From: Prauserella endophytica
GTDB taxonomy: Bacteria > Actinomycetota > Actinomycetes > Mycobacteriales > Pseudonocardiaceae
Length of the DNA stretch: 64,000 bases
Direction: 5' to 3'
Assembly: GCF_005146945.1 (NCBI RefSeq)
Contig: NZ_SWMS01000014.1
Span: forward strand, 62,001 to 126,000
The position numbers and the translations under genes were made by a program. Positions 15,522-22,648 of the stretch are shown piece after piece; the stretch's first letter is position 1; each line of letters opens with the position of its first letter. The notes under the pieces were generated by a model that was given only the letters and a program-made list of their open reading frames with translations, ran no database searches and was not told where the DNA came from.

Positions 15522-15635
15522 TCACACCCTGCGGCGTGGCCTCCGGCGGCCGATCATGAGCAGGGTGGCGACGGCCGCGGGGATGGCGAGTCGGGTGAAG
15601 CAACTACCGCGGGTCGGGGGCGGCTGCTGGGGCAC
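15522..15635 (-). CDS. Very small basic membrane protein
   Basis: 37 residues from GTG 15635, preceded by GAGGAG 6 nt upstream. VPQQPPPTRGSCF is followed by a short hydrophobic helix TRLAIPAAVATLLMI and a strongly basic end GRRRPRRRV. It overlaps the end of the preceding small gene in another frame and ends 12 nt before the late promoter, closing the early operon. Reality is supported by the ribosome site and the gene chain only. Confidence 0.4.
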   Translation of the reverse strand: MPQQPPPTRGSCFTRLAIPAAVATLLMIGRRRPRRRV

Positions 15636-15750
15636 GGTTCGGCTCCTCGTGGTGGGTGATGTGCTCGCGGAAGCGGAGTTGCACCCACAACATCACGGTG
15701 ATGGCACCGCCCACGCCGCGTAGAGCCATCTCCCAGAACCAGCCCGTCAC
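15604..15750 (-). CDS. Small one-helix membrane-type protein
   Basis: 48 residues; GTG 15750 overlaps the previous stop (GTGA). VTGWFWEMALRGVGGAITVM, continuing into LWVQLRF, is a hydrophobic amphipathic helix, followed by a polar tail HITHHEEPNRAPAA. The 4-nt overlap is the same coupling used by most early genes here, which favours a real gene. Function unknown. Confidence 0.5.
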   Translation of the reverse strand: MTGWFWEMALRGVGGAITVMLWVQLRFREHITHHEEPNRAPAAAPDPR

Positions 15751-16172
15751 GGCCGCCATTCTTCCCGGTAGTCCGGGTGGTCGTCATACGGAAGGGCAAG
15801 AGCGCGCAGGGCCGTCCGGTACGCGTCGAGGATTCCCTCGTGCCGAGCGACGAAGTCCTCTCGGTCACCGGCGGGGCCACGGCTGACCTCGCCCTCGTAC
15901 TCCTCGATGATGCGCCGCTTGGATTCGATGTCGGCCAGGACAAAGCGATCAGGCTCGGCGCGCGCGAAGAGTTCGTCCCGGAGCTCCGACGTCATCGGCT
16001 GCCACCCACCTCCGTCGATGGACACCTCGTCTTGCCCACGTGCGCCACCCCTGATCTCGAACGGCGGCGCGTCCCGGCTGAAAACCCAGACATCACGAGC
16101 GCGATGTTCTTTCTCGTCGAGTCGAGTACGGAGAAAGCCGGTCAGGTTGTCTTCTACTCGTCGGGTCTCCAC
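15747..16172 (-). CDS. DUF6221 family protein
   Basis: 141 residues if started at GTG 16172, which has GGAG about 9 nt upstream; an earlier GTG at 16202 is possible. The family pattern is visible: NLTGFLRTRLDEKEHRARD at the start, PDRFVLADIESKRRIIEEYE in the middle, and the C-terminal YDDHPDYREEWRP. DUF6221 proteins are small actinobacterial and actinophage proteins of unknown role. The start overlaps the end of the proline-rich small gene. Confidence 0.7.
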   Translation of the reverse strand: METRRVEDNLTGFLRTRLDEKEHRARDVWVFSRDAPPFEIRGGARGQDEVSIDGGGWQPMTSELRDELFARAEPDRFVLADIESKRRIIEEYEGEVSRGPAGDREDFVARHEGILDAYRTALRALALPYDDHPDYREEWRP

Positions 16173-16285
16173 AGTTCGGGTCTCCAGTCTTCGGCGCGCC
16201 ACGGCTTGAGGTCGAGATCGTCGAGCGGCGGCAGCGGATACGGCTTGGCGGGCGGTTCGTAGTCGGGCAGTGGTTGCAGGCTCAT
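16154..16285 (-). CDS. Small proline-rich protein
   Basis: 43 residues from ATG 16285. MSLQPLPDYEPPAKPYPLPP runs into a repeated Trp-Arg pattern WRAEDWRPELWRPDE at the end. It fills the gap between the WhiB-like gene and the DUF6221 gene and overlaps the latter. No strong ribosome site is seen, so it may be an upstream coupling frame rather than a functional protein. Confidence 0.35.
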   Translation of the reverse strand: MSLQPLPDYEPPAKPYPLPPLDDLDLKPWRAEDWRPELWRPDE

Positions 16286-16295
16286 CCGATCATCG

Positions 16296-16859
16296 TCACG
16301 CCGCGACGAGCGCCAGGTGCCGCTTCGGGGCGGGTTCAGCCTGCCGGGTGATCGTAGGCACGACGATCGGGAGCATGAGTTGTCCGGGGCCGACCCAGCG
16401 GCGGCCGACCTTGAGCGGCCGCTCCACGACGGGCAGGTCGAGCCAGAGGTTGCGGCGGCGGGCCTTCTCGCGGGCGGTGGCGCGCCGGTCGGCCTCGTAG
16501 ACGGCGTGCGCGGTGCGGCACTCGGGGCAGCGGCACTCGTGCTTCGCGTACCGGCTGTTCGTGCCGTGCTCGGGCAGCACCGCCGGCATCGGGAACCCGT
16601 ACTCGACGGCCACCTGCTTGCGGTCGCGGCGGTCGAGGCCGCCCCAGATGCCCCACGGCTCGCCGCTGCGCAACGCCGCCTCGGCGCACTGCATCCGCAC
16701 GGGGCACGCCGAGCATATGACCCGGCAGGCGAGCGCCTCGGGGCTGTTCGGCTTGGCGTCGTGCCACGCGTCGACCAGCTCGGGGAACAGGTTGCACGCG
16801 CCTTGCTCGTGCCAGTCGGGGACCTGCCGGGGGATGCGGGGCAGCTCGACGGTGGTCAC
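16296..16859 (-). CDS. WhiB-like Fe-S regulator with extra cysteine motif
   Basis: 187 residues, GTG 16859 overlapping the previous stop. The WhiB domain has four cysteines, Cys22 in EQGACNLF and Cys49/52/58 in ICSACPVRMQC, followed by the GEPWGIWGG turn (about 66-74) and a basic patch LDRRDRKQ. A second cysteine set, HECRCPECRTAHAVYEADRR (about 108-127), and a basic tail follow, making it about twice the usual length. WhiB proteins bind [4Fe-4S] and modify transcription with sigma factor. Phage examples such as WhiB of TM4 are known. It lies at the early/late boundary. Confidence 0.85.
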   Translation of the reverse strand: MTTVELPRIPRQVPDWHEQGACNLFPELVDAWHDAKPNSPEALACRVICSACPVRMQCAEAALRSGEPWGIWGGLDRRDRKQVAVEYGFPMPAVLPEHGTNSRYAKHECRCPECRTAHAVYEADRRATAREKARRRNLWLDLPVVERPLKVGRRWVGPGQLMLPIVVPTITRQAEPAPKRHLALVAA

Positions 16860-17224
16860 GGCTGCCACTCCTTGAGCACGTCGGCCACCGTGTAGCCGTT
16901 GCACTTCACGAGCGGAGCGACGTCCTTGGCCATGCGGAGCGCGGTGTCGAGGTCGAATCGGTGCTCGGCACGCCACGCGTCCTCGCCGCTGGAGTACTCG
17001 GCGAGCTCGGCATCGGTCGTCGGCTCCTGCGCGCCGTCGCGCCACACGTAGCAGTACGACCAGGTGCCGTCGCGGCCGAGGAACCGCCCGAGGCGGCGCA
17101 CCACCCACAGGCCGTCGCCGCGGTACTCGACGCGGACCTCGAACGCGTCTGCGTCGGGGTGGTCTTCGGGCAGGCCGCACACGACGTAGGTGACCGGGCT
17201 GACCCTCGGCTCGGGGACGGTCAT
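16856..17224 (-). CDS. Hypothetical early protein
   Basis: 122 residues from ATG 17224, ATGA overlap with the upstream stop. YVVCGLPEDHPDADAFEVRV is followed by the aromatic-rich beta stretch GRFLGRDGTWSYCYVWRDG and a helical end FDLDTALRMAKDVAPLVK. It looks like a compact alpha/beta protein. It belongs to the overlapping early gene chain between rusA-like and whiB-like genes. Not recognised. Confidence 0.6.
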   Translation of the reverse strand: MTVPEPRVSPVTYVVCGLPEDHPDADAFEVRVEYRGDGLWVVRRLGRFLGRDGTWSYCYVWRDGAQEPTTDAELAEYSSGEDAWRAEHRFDLDTALRMAKDVAPLVKCNGYTVADVLKEWQP

Positions 17225-17442
17225 GGGGCCGACTCCTCGGTTTCGTAGCGGATGACGATCTCGTCGTCGCCGGGGAACAGGCGGACGGAGTCGTCGTTGT
17301 GGGCGCGGTCCTCGCCGAGTTCCTTCTGTGCGAGGTGGATGGCGAGTTCGACGTCGCGCCGGGTCGCGCCCCACGGCTGCGACGCGGGCACGACGTGCTC
17401 GACGCGACGCACGACGGTCTCGCGGCGCTGGACGTCGGTCAC
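17221..17442 (-). CDS. Small hypothetical early protein
   Basis: 73 residues, GTG 17442 with GTGA overlap to the RusA-like gene. TVVRRVEHVVPASQPWGAT, RRDVELAIHLAQKELGED, then SVRLFPGDDEIVIRYETEE. The helix plus strand pattern is compact, and the sequence is typical of small actinophage proteins near RusA. No function assigned. Confidence 0.55.
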   Translation of the reverse strand: MTDVQRRETVVRRVEHVVPASQPWGATRRDVELAIHLAQKELGEDRAHNDDSVRLFPGDDEIVIRYETEESAP

Positions 17443-17954
17443 GGTGTGATCTCCACTTCGATCCACAGTCGACGGTCGCCCGGGCCGGGGTGGATCACGG
17501 GCATGTTCTTGGTCATGTGCTTGGGGGTGTCGTCGGGGACGAGTTCGAGGCCGACCCAGTCGCGGCGGGAGCCGCGGGCGAGGGCGTCGCATGCGGCCTT
17601 GAGGGTGGGGACGAGGTTGTCGGCGTCGCGCCGGCGGTTGTCGCCGGGCCGGTAGTGCAGCGTCACCGTCAAGTGCGAGCCGGTCGGGATACGGGCGGCC
17701 TTGGCGGCGACGAGCACGGCCTCGCGGATGAGTCGGGTTCGTTGCGAGCGGACGCGGAAGTGGATGCGGTCGTTCGCGTTGAGCGGCGGTTCGAGCGGCC
17801 CGCCACGCCGACGGGCGACCATCGGCACGTCGAGCTCGTACACGGCCCGGTAGGTGCAGTTGTCGCAGGGGTCGGGGCAGTCGGCATCGAGGTTGAGCAT
17901 CCAGTCGCGGTGCTGCTCGCACCTCGTGATGTTCCAGCGCGTCGCTGTGGTCAC
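17439..17954 (-). CDS. RusA-like Holliday junction resolvase
   Basis: 171 residues from GTG 17954. An N-terminal Cys-rich segment (TRCEQHRDWM, CPDPCDNCTYR) precedes the RusA fold: PPLNANDRIHFRVRSQRTR, SHLTVTLHYRPGDNRRRDADN with the acidic metal-binding core DADNLVPTLKAACDALA, and GLELVPDDTPKHM giving a further pair of aspartates. RusA enzymes cut four-way DNA junctions during phage recombination or before packaging. Neighbouring recombination genes at 26.4-28.3 kb fit. The Cys-rich extension is not part of the standard fold. Confidence 0.83.
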   Translation of the reverse strand: MTTATRWNITRCEQHRDWMLNLDADCPDPCDNCTYRAVYELDVPMVARRRGGPLEPPLNANDRIHFRVRSQRTRLIREAVLVAAKAARIPTGSHLTVTLHYRPGDNRRRDADNLVPTLKAACDALARGSRRDWVGLELVPDDTPKHMTKNMPVIHPGPGDRRLWIEVEITP

Positions 17955-18259
17955 TTCGCCCCCAGCGCGGTGGTGATGGCCTGCACGCTCGGGCACGGCC
18001 ACAGCACGATTCCTTGCGCATGGCTGTTCTTCACCGCGTGCTCGTCGGAGCATTCGACGCACACGTGGCCGTACATGACGGTCAGTGGGTCGCCCTCCTC
18101 CTCATCGCTGCGTTTGTGCAGATCCAGCACGGCGCGGAGGGCGGCGAAGGCCCGCATCGCGTAGTCCTCGCGGTCAGGCGCTGGGTCGCTACCGAGCTTC
18201 GGCGCGTCCTCGTAGGCGTACGCATCGAGGGTGGCGCGGGGGTCGGTCACCGTCTCCAT
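17951..18259 (-). CDS. Hypothetical early protein
   Basis: 102 residues from ATG 18259. YAMRAFAALRAVLDLHKRSD forms a helix, followed by LTVMYGHVCVECSDEH with a possible metal-binding CVEC and C-terminal VLWPCPSVQAITTALG. Small proteins ending in a WPCPSV..I segment occur widely in actinophages. It overlaps the rusA-like gene by 4 nt and the upstream gene by 13 nt. Function unknown. Confidence 0.55.
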   Translation of the reverse strand: METVTDPRATLDAYAYEDAPKLGSDPAPDREDYAMRAFAALRAVLDLHKRSDEEEGDPLTVMYGHVCVECSDEHAVKNSHAQGIVLWPCPSVQAITTALGAK

Positions 18260-18426
18260 CTGCGGCGTCTCCTCTGCTGGTGGAAGCGGATCGAGTCTTC
18301 GATGAACAGCTGGTAGTCGCGTGTGGCCTGCCGGTCGCGCTCCCAGCGGCGGATGTCGCGCCAGCGGTAGCCGCTCTGGGGGTCGACGGTGAAATGCGCC
18401 CACACGCGACGCAGCCAGGGCCTCAC
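18247..18426 (-). CDS. Small basic protein
   Basis: 59 residues, GTG 18426 with GTGA overlap. VRPWLRRVWAHFTVDPQSG, then WRDIRRWERDRQATRDYQL and an arginine-rich end QQRRRRRWRR. Strongly basic and Trp-rich, so nucleic-acid binding is possible. Supported by its place in the overlapping chain; not recognised. Confidence 0.45.
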   Translation of the reverse strand: MRPWLRRVWAHFTVDPQSGYRWRDIRRWERDRQATRDYQLFIEDSIRFHQQRRRRRWRR

Positions 18427-18809
18427 GTCGCCGTCCCGGTGTGCGGTCTCCTGCACAGGGCCTCGACATCGCTCGGGCTCAGGGGCTCCGGGGTGTCCTC
18501 GGGTATCTCGCCGAGCATGATTGCGAACGCCCACATCACGCGGTCGTAGCGCCATTTCTCGGCGGTCACGAGGTACTGCGAGATCACCTTGCGGGCCTCG
18601 CGCACCGCCTCGCGCTTCGCGTTCAGCCGCTGTTCGTCGGCTGGGGTCGGCTCCGTACGGAGCAGGCCAGCGTCGTCGAGTGCCTGCACGGCATCGGCGA
18701 GGCCGACGACCTGCTCGCCGTCATGGTCGTACCAAACGGCGCACCGGACGCCAATCGCCGTCTTCGCCTTCTCGATCACGTCGTCGGTCTGTGCGGGCTG
18801 GTCAGGCAT
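18423..18809 (-). CDS. Hypothetical early protein
   Basis: 128 residues from ATG 18809, overlapping the end of the methyltransferase by 8 nt. DDVIEKAKTAIGVRCAVWYD, VVGLADAVQALDDAGLLRTE and EAVREARKVISQYLVTAEKW are helical and charged. It lies between the cytosine methyltransferase and small basic genes. No recognised motif. Confidence 0.55.
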   Translation of the reverse strand: MPDQPAQTDDVIEKAKTAIGVRCAVWYDHDGEQVVGLADAVQALDDAGLLRTEPTPADEQRLNAKREAVREARKVISQYLVTAEKWRYDRVMWAFAIMLGEIPEDTPEPLSPSDVEALCRRPHTGTAT

Positions 18810-20337
18810 CGGTGGTGCTCCCTTCGAGGGAGTCGACGACGGCGCGGATCAGCCACTCGGCGGCGGGCGGGGTGACGCCGTTGCCAAGCTGGCGGACCTG
18901 CTCGCGCTTGGTGCCGGTGATCACGTAGTCGGGGGTGAACGCCATTGCGGCTTGGATCTCGTGGACGGCGAGCATCCGGAACGAGCAGTCCTCGACGGCG
19001 GGTGTCTCGTGCGGCCAGCCGACGAGCGACTGATGCCCTGCGGTGGTGAGCGTGCGCGCGGGCTCGGTGACCGGGGTGGAGAGGTAACCGGCGTCGCCGG
19101 GCCTGTTCGTGTTGTGGCGCACGAGCATGTGGTGATTGCCCGACGCGCACACCGTGGCCAGGGGTTTGCGGATGTCGCGGGCATCGCTGCCGCCGCCGCG
19201 TAGCTCGGCGATGAACGCCAGGCCGTAGCGGTCGTGGGTGGTGAGCGCGCCGACGGGCTCGCTTGACGGCCGGGCAGTCTCGGCGGTGCCGTAGTAGGGC
19301 ACCACGAGCGCGGTCTCGTGCCGGGCCGTCTGTGTGCGCATCGGCGCCGCCACGTGCGTGGCGACCTTGCCCTCGCGACCTTCGACCGGCACGAGTAGAC
19401 CGTGCGTCTCGCGGGTCGTGAGGGTACGGAACGGGTCGCTCGGTGGATACGACGTGTCGTTCCACGTGCCGCCCGCGGGTACGAGCTGCGCGCCCGCGTA
19501 CCGCTTAAGACCGGCCTCGATCCGCGCCAGCGTCTTGGGCGAGAGTGGCTTGTCGCGGTCGCCGATGCGCTGGCCGGGCAGTGCCCAGTCGATCGCCGCC
19601 GCGGCGGGGAGCGCGTAGGGCTCGACGATCGCGTTGCGGCACGACACGTTGGGGCAGCGGTACACGTACTGCTGGCGGTAGCGTCCGACGCGGTTGCCGT
19701 TCTTCCACGCCTGCATCGCGCGCACCTCACGGTCGCACGTCGGGCAGTAGGCGGCCGGGCGGATGTCGAGGTCCGGGGCGCGGTTGCCCTTGCGCCAGAA
19801 CACCACGTACATCCGGTCGCGGGACTGCGGCGCTCGGGGCGCTGCGATCGCCGGGGCGTGCATGCTGTTGAGGGACACGATCTTGTGGTCGTAGCCGTAG
19901 GCGTCCATCGCCATGAGCCACGCGCGGAACGGTTCCCACTTGGCGGCGTCGACGACGTTCTCGACGATCACGGCGTCGTAGCGGTGTGCCTCGGCGAACC
20001 GGGGCACGTCCCACATGGTCGCGCGGGAGCGCTCGGCGACGTGGTCGGGGACGGTCTCGCCGAACAGGTCCGGCTGTTGGTTCCGCTTGCGGCCCTTGGC
20101 GATGCTGTGGTTCGTGCACTCGGGGCTGGCCCACAGGATGTTCGAGCGGCGGTAGCGGCGCGGCTCGACCTGAGAGATGTCGGCGCAGTCGTGGTCGCAG
20201 TCGGGGAAGTTCAGCGAGTGGGTCTCAATGGCGCGGGCGCTGTGGTTGGCGGCCATCTGGAGCTGGACGCCGGGGACTGCTGTGGCGCCGAGGCCGGAGC
20301 CGCCGGCGCCACAGAACAGGTCGGTCACGGTGATCAC
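18802..20337 (-). CDS. C5-cytosine DNA methyltransferase with repeated middle domain
   Basis: 511 residues from ATG 20337. Motif I is DLFCGAGGSGLG (6-17); the catalytic loop is ASPECTNHS (70-78), with PEC instead of the common PCQ; motif VI is VIVENV (123-128); motif X is RQLGNGVTPPAAEW (482-495). A cysteine set CPTC/CPNVSC (198-233) suggests a zinc site in the target-recognition part. Residues 300-440 hold five related 30-residue repeats (RTLTTRETHGLLVP, QTARHETALVVP, ALTTHDRYGLAF and two weaker). It transfers methyl groups to cytosine in phage DNA, probably to evade restriction. Confidence 0.88.
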   Translation of the reverse strand: MITVTDLFCGAGGSGLGATAVPGVQLQMAANHSARAIETHSLNFPDCDHDCADISQVEPRRYRRSNILWASPECTNHSIAKGRKRNQQPDLFGETVPDHVAERSRATMWDVPRFAEAHRYDAVIVENVVDAAKWEPFRAWLMAMDAYGYDHKIVSLNSMHAPAIAAPRAPQSRDRMYVVFWRKGNRAPDLDIRPAAYCPTCDREVRAMQAWKNGNRVGRYRQQYVYRCPNVSCRNAIVEPYALPAAAAIDWALPGQRIGDRDKPLSPKTLARIEAGLKRYAGAQLVPAGGTWNDTSYPPSDPFRTLTTRETHGLLVPVEGREGKVATHVAAPMRTQTARHETALVVPYYGTAETARPSSEPVGALTTHDRYGLAFIAELRGGGSDARDIRKPLATVCASGNHHMLVRHNTNRPGDAGYLSTPVTEPARTLTTAGHQSLVGWPHETPAVEDCSFRMLAVHEIQAAMAFTPDYVITGTKREQVRQLGNGVTPPAAEWLIRAVVDSLEGSTTDA

Positions 20338-20675
20338 GCCGTGGCCTCCGCGAACTCGTCAAGAGTGAGCACCCTGTCGGCCCGGGCCGCGGGGTTGGGT
20401 GACACGGGGAGGCTGACCAGCGCGCAGGTTCCGTCCTTGAGCGGTCCGCGTGCGCGGTAGTACCCGTCGTCCTCGGTGATCTGGGTAGCTCCGAGGCTGC
20501 GTGCCCATCGGGTGAAGGCATCGCGCCCGCCGTCGCGGGTGAAGATGCTGTCCACGTAGACGCTGGGTCCGCCGCTGCCACGGACTCCGACGGATCCGAT
20601 GGTGCTGGCGAGGTCGTTCGCTCGTGCGTGGTCGAGGATGGCGGCGAGCCAGGTGATGTCGTTCTCGGTGGTCAT
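20334..20675 (-). CDS. Hypothetical early protein
   Basis: 113 residues from ATG 20675, overlapping the upstream small gene by 4 nt. MTTENDITWLAAILDHARAN is helical, GGPSVYVDSIFTRDGGRDAF and ATQITEDDGYYRARGPLKDG are strands, and it ends LTLDEFAEATA. It is just upstream of the cytosine methyltransferase and might assist it, but nothing in the sequence shows this. Confidence 0.6.
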   Translation of the reverse strand: MTTENDITWLAAILDHARANDLASTIGSVGVRGSGGPSVYVDSIFTRDGGRDAFTRWARSLGATQITEDDGYYRARGPLKDGTCALVSLPVSPNPAARADRVLTLDEFAEATA

Positions 20676-20836
20676 CCGAGCACCGCCTGTGCGGCCTGGA
20701 CGATGAGGACGAGCACGAACGCTGCGACGACGATCGCGGCGGCGCCGTCGAAGTCGTTCCAGGCGCCTTCGATGTCGAGGCGGGCGCGGCGCGGTGCGGG
20801 CTTGGTGGCGCGTTGGTCGCGGATGCGGACGGTCAT
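20672..20836 (-). CDS. Small one-TM protein
   Basis: 54 residues from ATG 20836 to a TGA that overlaps the next ATG (ATGA at both ends). A basic N-terminus MTVRIRDQRATKPAPRRARL is followed by WNDFDGAAAIVVAAFVLVLI and VQAAQAVLG, one membrane helix. Its double overlap with neighbours makes it a real member of the early operon. Function unknown. Confidence 0.6.
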   Translation of the reverse strand: MTVRIRDQRATKPAPRRARLDIEGAWNDFDGAAAIVVAAFVLVLIVQAAQAVLG

Positions 20837-21099
20837 CTCGCACCACCGGTCACGTACACGTCGAGCTGCGCGGCGGGCGAGGTGTTGAAGTGGCGGTGGT
20901 CGGGCGAGCCGACGGTCGCGCCTTCGAACTCGACGCGCTCCTCGACGGACCAGATGCGGGTGACCGACACGAAGTCGTTGTGGACGAACAGCTTGTCGCC
21001 TACGGAGAGTTCGCGGGCGGGGATGGTGGCGTACTTCTGGCCCTGGACGCCGTTGCGGGCGCGGGTCTCAGTGCGCTGGTCAGGCGCGGTGGTGGTCAT
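20833..21099 (-). CDS. Small early protein, first gene after promoter PE2
   Basis: 88 residues from ATG 21099, with a GGGAG ribosome site; the longer frame from 21165 would start inside the promoter and is rejected. TIPARELSVGDKLFVHNDFV, SVTRIWSVEERVEFEG and SPDHRHFNTSPAAQLDVYV read as a small beta-barrel, similar in style to hint-like or SH3-type folds. It is the first gene behind the operator-bearing promoter at 21144-21173. Confidence 0.65.
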   Translation of the reverse strand: MTTTAPDQRTETRARNGVQGQKYATIPARELSVGDKLFVHNDFVSVTRIWSVEERVEFEGATVGSPDHRHFNTSPAAQLDVYVTGGAR

Positions 21100-21143
21100 G
21101 TCGTCTCCCTGGTTGTTGTCCCGTGGTTCTCGGTGACACTTGC

Positions 21144-21173
21144 ACAGTAGCAAAGATGCATGCATGCACGCAA
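21144..21173 (-). promoter_or_regulatory. Second early promoter (PE2) with repressor-type operator
   Basis: On the minus strand TTGCGT (21173-21168), an 18-bp spacer and TACTGT (21149-21144). The 12-bp palindrome TGCATGCATGCA (21157-21168) lies in the spacer and touches the -35. The 16 bases TTGCGTGCATGCATGC are identical to those in the Cro-like promoter 8 kb away. Transcription would begin near 21137 and lead into the genes below 21099. Shared control by the repressor at 29251 is a strong inference. Confidence 0.75.
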
Positions 21174-21176
21174 CTG

Positions 21177-21680
21177 TCAGGCGTGCAAATCAGCCGAGGC
21201 GGCCAGCGCGGCATCCTCCCGAGCCGGATGCGCAGGACGCTTCGTCAGCGGCTCACCCGTGTGTGGCTGCACGCACGGCTGCCCAACGGGCGCCTTGCAG
21301 TGCGGGCACTCCACCGACCGCAGCAGCCGCCGAGCACCGGCCTCCGACTCGGCCGCCTCCAGCTCCAGTCCCTTGCGAGCGGCGAGCGCGGCCATGACCC
21401 GATCCACGCCGCGGTGGATCAGCTCCGGGTCGAACGGCGGCCGCTCGCGCTCCTCCGGCGCGTGCCGCCGCAGCTCACGCCACCAGTTCACGATGTCCGC
21501 CGGCTGGATCGTCTCCCGCGTCTGCCGGTAGTGCGCCCACAACGCCCGCTCCGCGGCCTTCATCGGCACGTCCGCGAGCATCCCCGTCCAGATCCGCAAC
21601 ACCAGCTCGCCCGGCTGCGGCGCCCGCGGATCGATCGTGGCCGCCGCCGCGAGCAGCTGCGCCACCTCCTCACGAGTCAC
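21177..21680 (-). CDS. Helicase-loader-like protein with C-terminal zinc finger
   Basis: 167 residues from GTG 21680, GTGA overlap with the initiator gene. The N-terminal helical part (REEVAQLLAAAATIDPRAPQ, LRIWTGMLADVPMKAAERAL, WAHYRQTRETIQPADI) resembles G39P-type loaders of replicative helicases. The C-terminus VECPHCKAPVGQPCVQPHTG with a following RPAHPAR is the compact CxxC..C..H zinc-binding motif of actinophage proteins. It probably delivers host DnaB to the phage origin. Confidence 0.7.
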   Translation of the reverse strand: MTREEVAQLLAAAATIDPRAPQPGELVLRIWTGMLADVPMKAAERALWAHYRQTRETIQPADIVNWWRELRRHAPEERERPPFDPELIHRGVDRVMAALAARKGLELEAAESEAGARRLLRSVECPHCKAPVGQPCVQPHTGEPLTKRPAHPAREDAALAASADLHA

Positions 21681-22648
21681 GACGCGCGACCCCCCTCGAT
21701 GACGAGAAACGAGCCCTGAGCGCCAATCTCCGGGCCCGACGCGGCCCCGAGCGCCAGCCACCCGCGAGCCTTCGCCTCACGGCCATGAGCGCCCGGCTCG
21801 GCCACCGTGCGCGCGCCTGCGGCGAGGGTCGTCCCGCCCGCTGCGTGCTCTTTGACGAGGTCGGTGGCGATGGATGCGAGGACGCGTGGTCCGATGCCGG
21901 TGCGGGTGTTCCAGCGTTGGAGGGCGGTTCGGGTGATGTCGGGTCCGATTTCGGGGAGGAGGGTGGCGGCTTCGATGGCGAGGGCGGTGCGGATGGTGGA
22001 CGGGATGTTGCGGCCGATGGCTTCGGCGACGAGGCGGTAGGCGGTGGCGCTGTTGGTGCCGGTGATGGCGGGTCCGGTGGGCGTGGTCGCGGGCGTGCTC
22101 GCGCGTTCGGTAGTGGCTGCTGGGGTAGGTAGGTGAGTAGAGATCTCTTTCTCTTCCTCTACCTCTGCCATGTGGTAGCTATTGCTGGTGCCTTGGCTGG
22201 TGCTATGGCTGTTGCTATCGGTTTCTGGGGTGGTTTTCGGGGTGGTTTCGTCGCGTTTGGACCAGCGTTTCGCGGCGCCTTTGCGTCCGCGTTCGGCTGC
22301 TGACCTGCGTTGTTCTTCGACTTCGTCCTTGGATCGGTTGTGCTCCAGGTAGTCGTGTAGGTATGCCTGTCCCTTGGGAACTTCGGGGCACTTTTTGCAC
22401 GTGTGGCCGTGTTCGTGCAGCAGCCCGACGCGGACGAGTTTTCGCGCTTTTTGGGTGGAGATCCCGCCTTCGTGGGCGACGGTGCGGATGGTGATCCATC
22501 CGTCGGTGTGGTACTTCCCGGCGTACGCGAGGGCGGCGGCGTAGCCCCATGCGGCGGCGGGGTCTTCGAGCGCGACGACCTTGGGATGGTGTGCGATGTC
22601 GACGGACATGCGCACGAACTCGCGGGGGTCGGTGGGGCGGTTCGTCAT
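21677..22648 (-). CDS. Replication initiator / replisome organiser
   Basis: 323 residues from ATG 22648. The N-terminus (FVRMSVDIAHHPKVVALEDP, AAAWGYAAALAYAGKYHTDG, HEGGISTQKARKLVRVGLLH) is a winged-helix type found in phage replication organisers, followed by a two-cysteine CKKC and a basic region RGRKGAAKRWSKRDE. A low-complexity Ser/Thr/Asn linker (about 143-160) is coded by 12-bp repeats. The C-terminal half is helical. It is adjacent to the helicase-loader-like gene, as lambda O is to P. Confidence 0.68.
   Translation of the reverse strand: MTNRPTDPREFVRMSVDIAHHPKVVALEDPAAAWGYAAALAYAGKYHTDGWITIRTVAHEGGISTQKARKLVRVGLLHEHGHTCKKCPEVPKGQAYLHDYLEHNRSKDEVEEQRRSAAERGRKGAAKRWSKRDETTPKTTPETDSNSHSTSQGTSNSYHMAEVEEEKEISTHLPTPAATTERASTPATTPTGPAITGTNSATAYRLVAEAIGRNIPSTIRTALAIEAATLLPEIGPDITRTALQRWNTRTGIGPRVLASIATDLVKEHAAGGTTLAAGARTVAEPGAHGREAKARGWLALGAASGPEIGAQGSFLVIEGGRAS
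22185..22220. repeat. Three tandem 12-bp iteron-like repeats, possible replication origin
   Basis: TGCTGGTGCCTT, GGCTGGTGCTAT and GGCTGTTGCTAT follow one another without gaps, preceded by another partial GCTAT. They lie within the initiator gene, in a stretch (about 22130-22260) visibly lower in GC than its surroundings and with a purine/pyrimidine-skewed flank (CTCTTTCTCTTCCTC). Origins inside the initiator gene are known for lambda O and some Gram-positive phages. Origin function here is inference. Confidence 0.55.

Noticed and set aside
20833-21165. Upstream start at 21165 for the small early gene
   Set aside because: It would place the start codon in the -35/operator of the early promoter; the ATG at 21099 has a proper GGGAG site.
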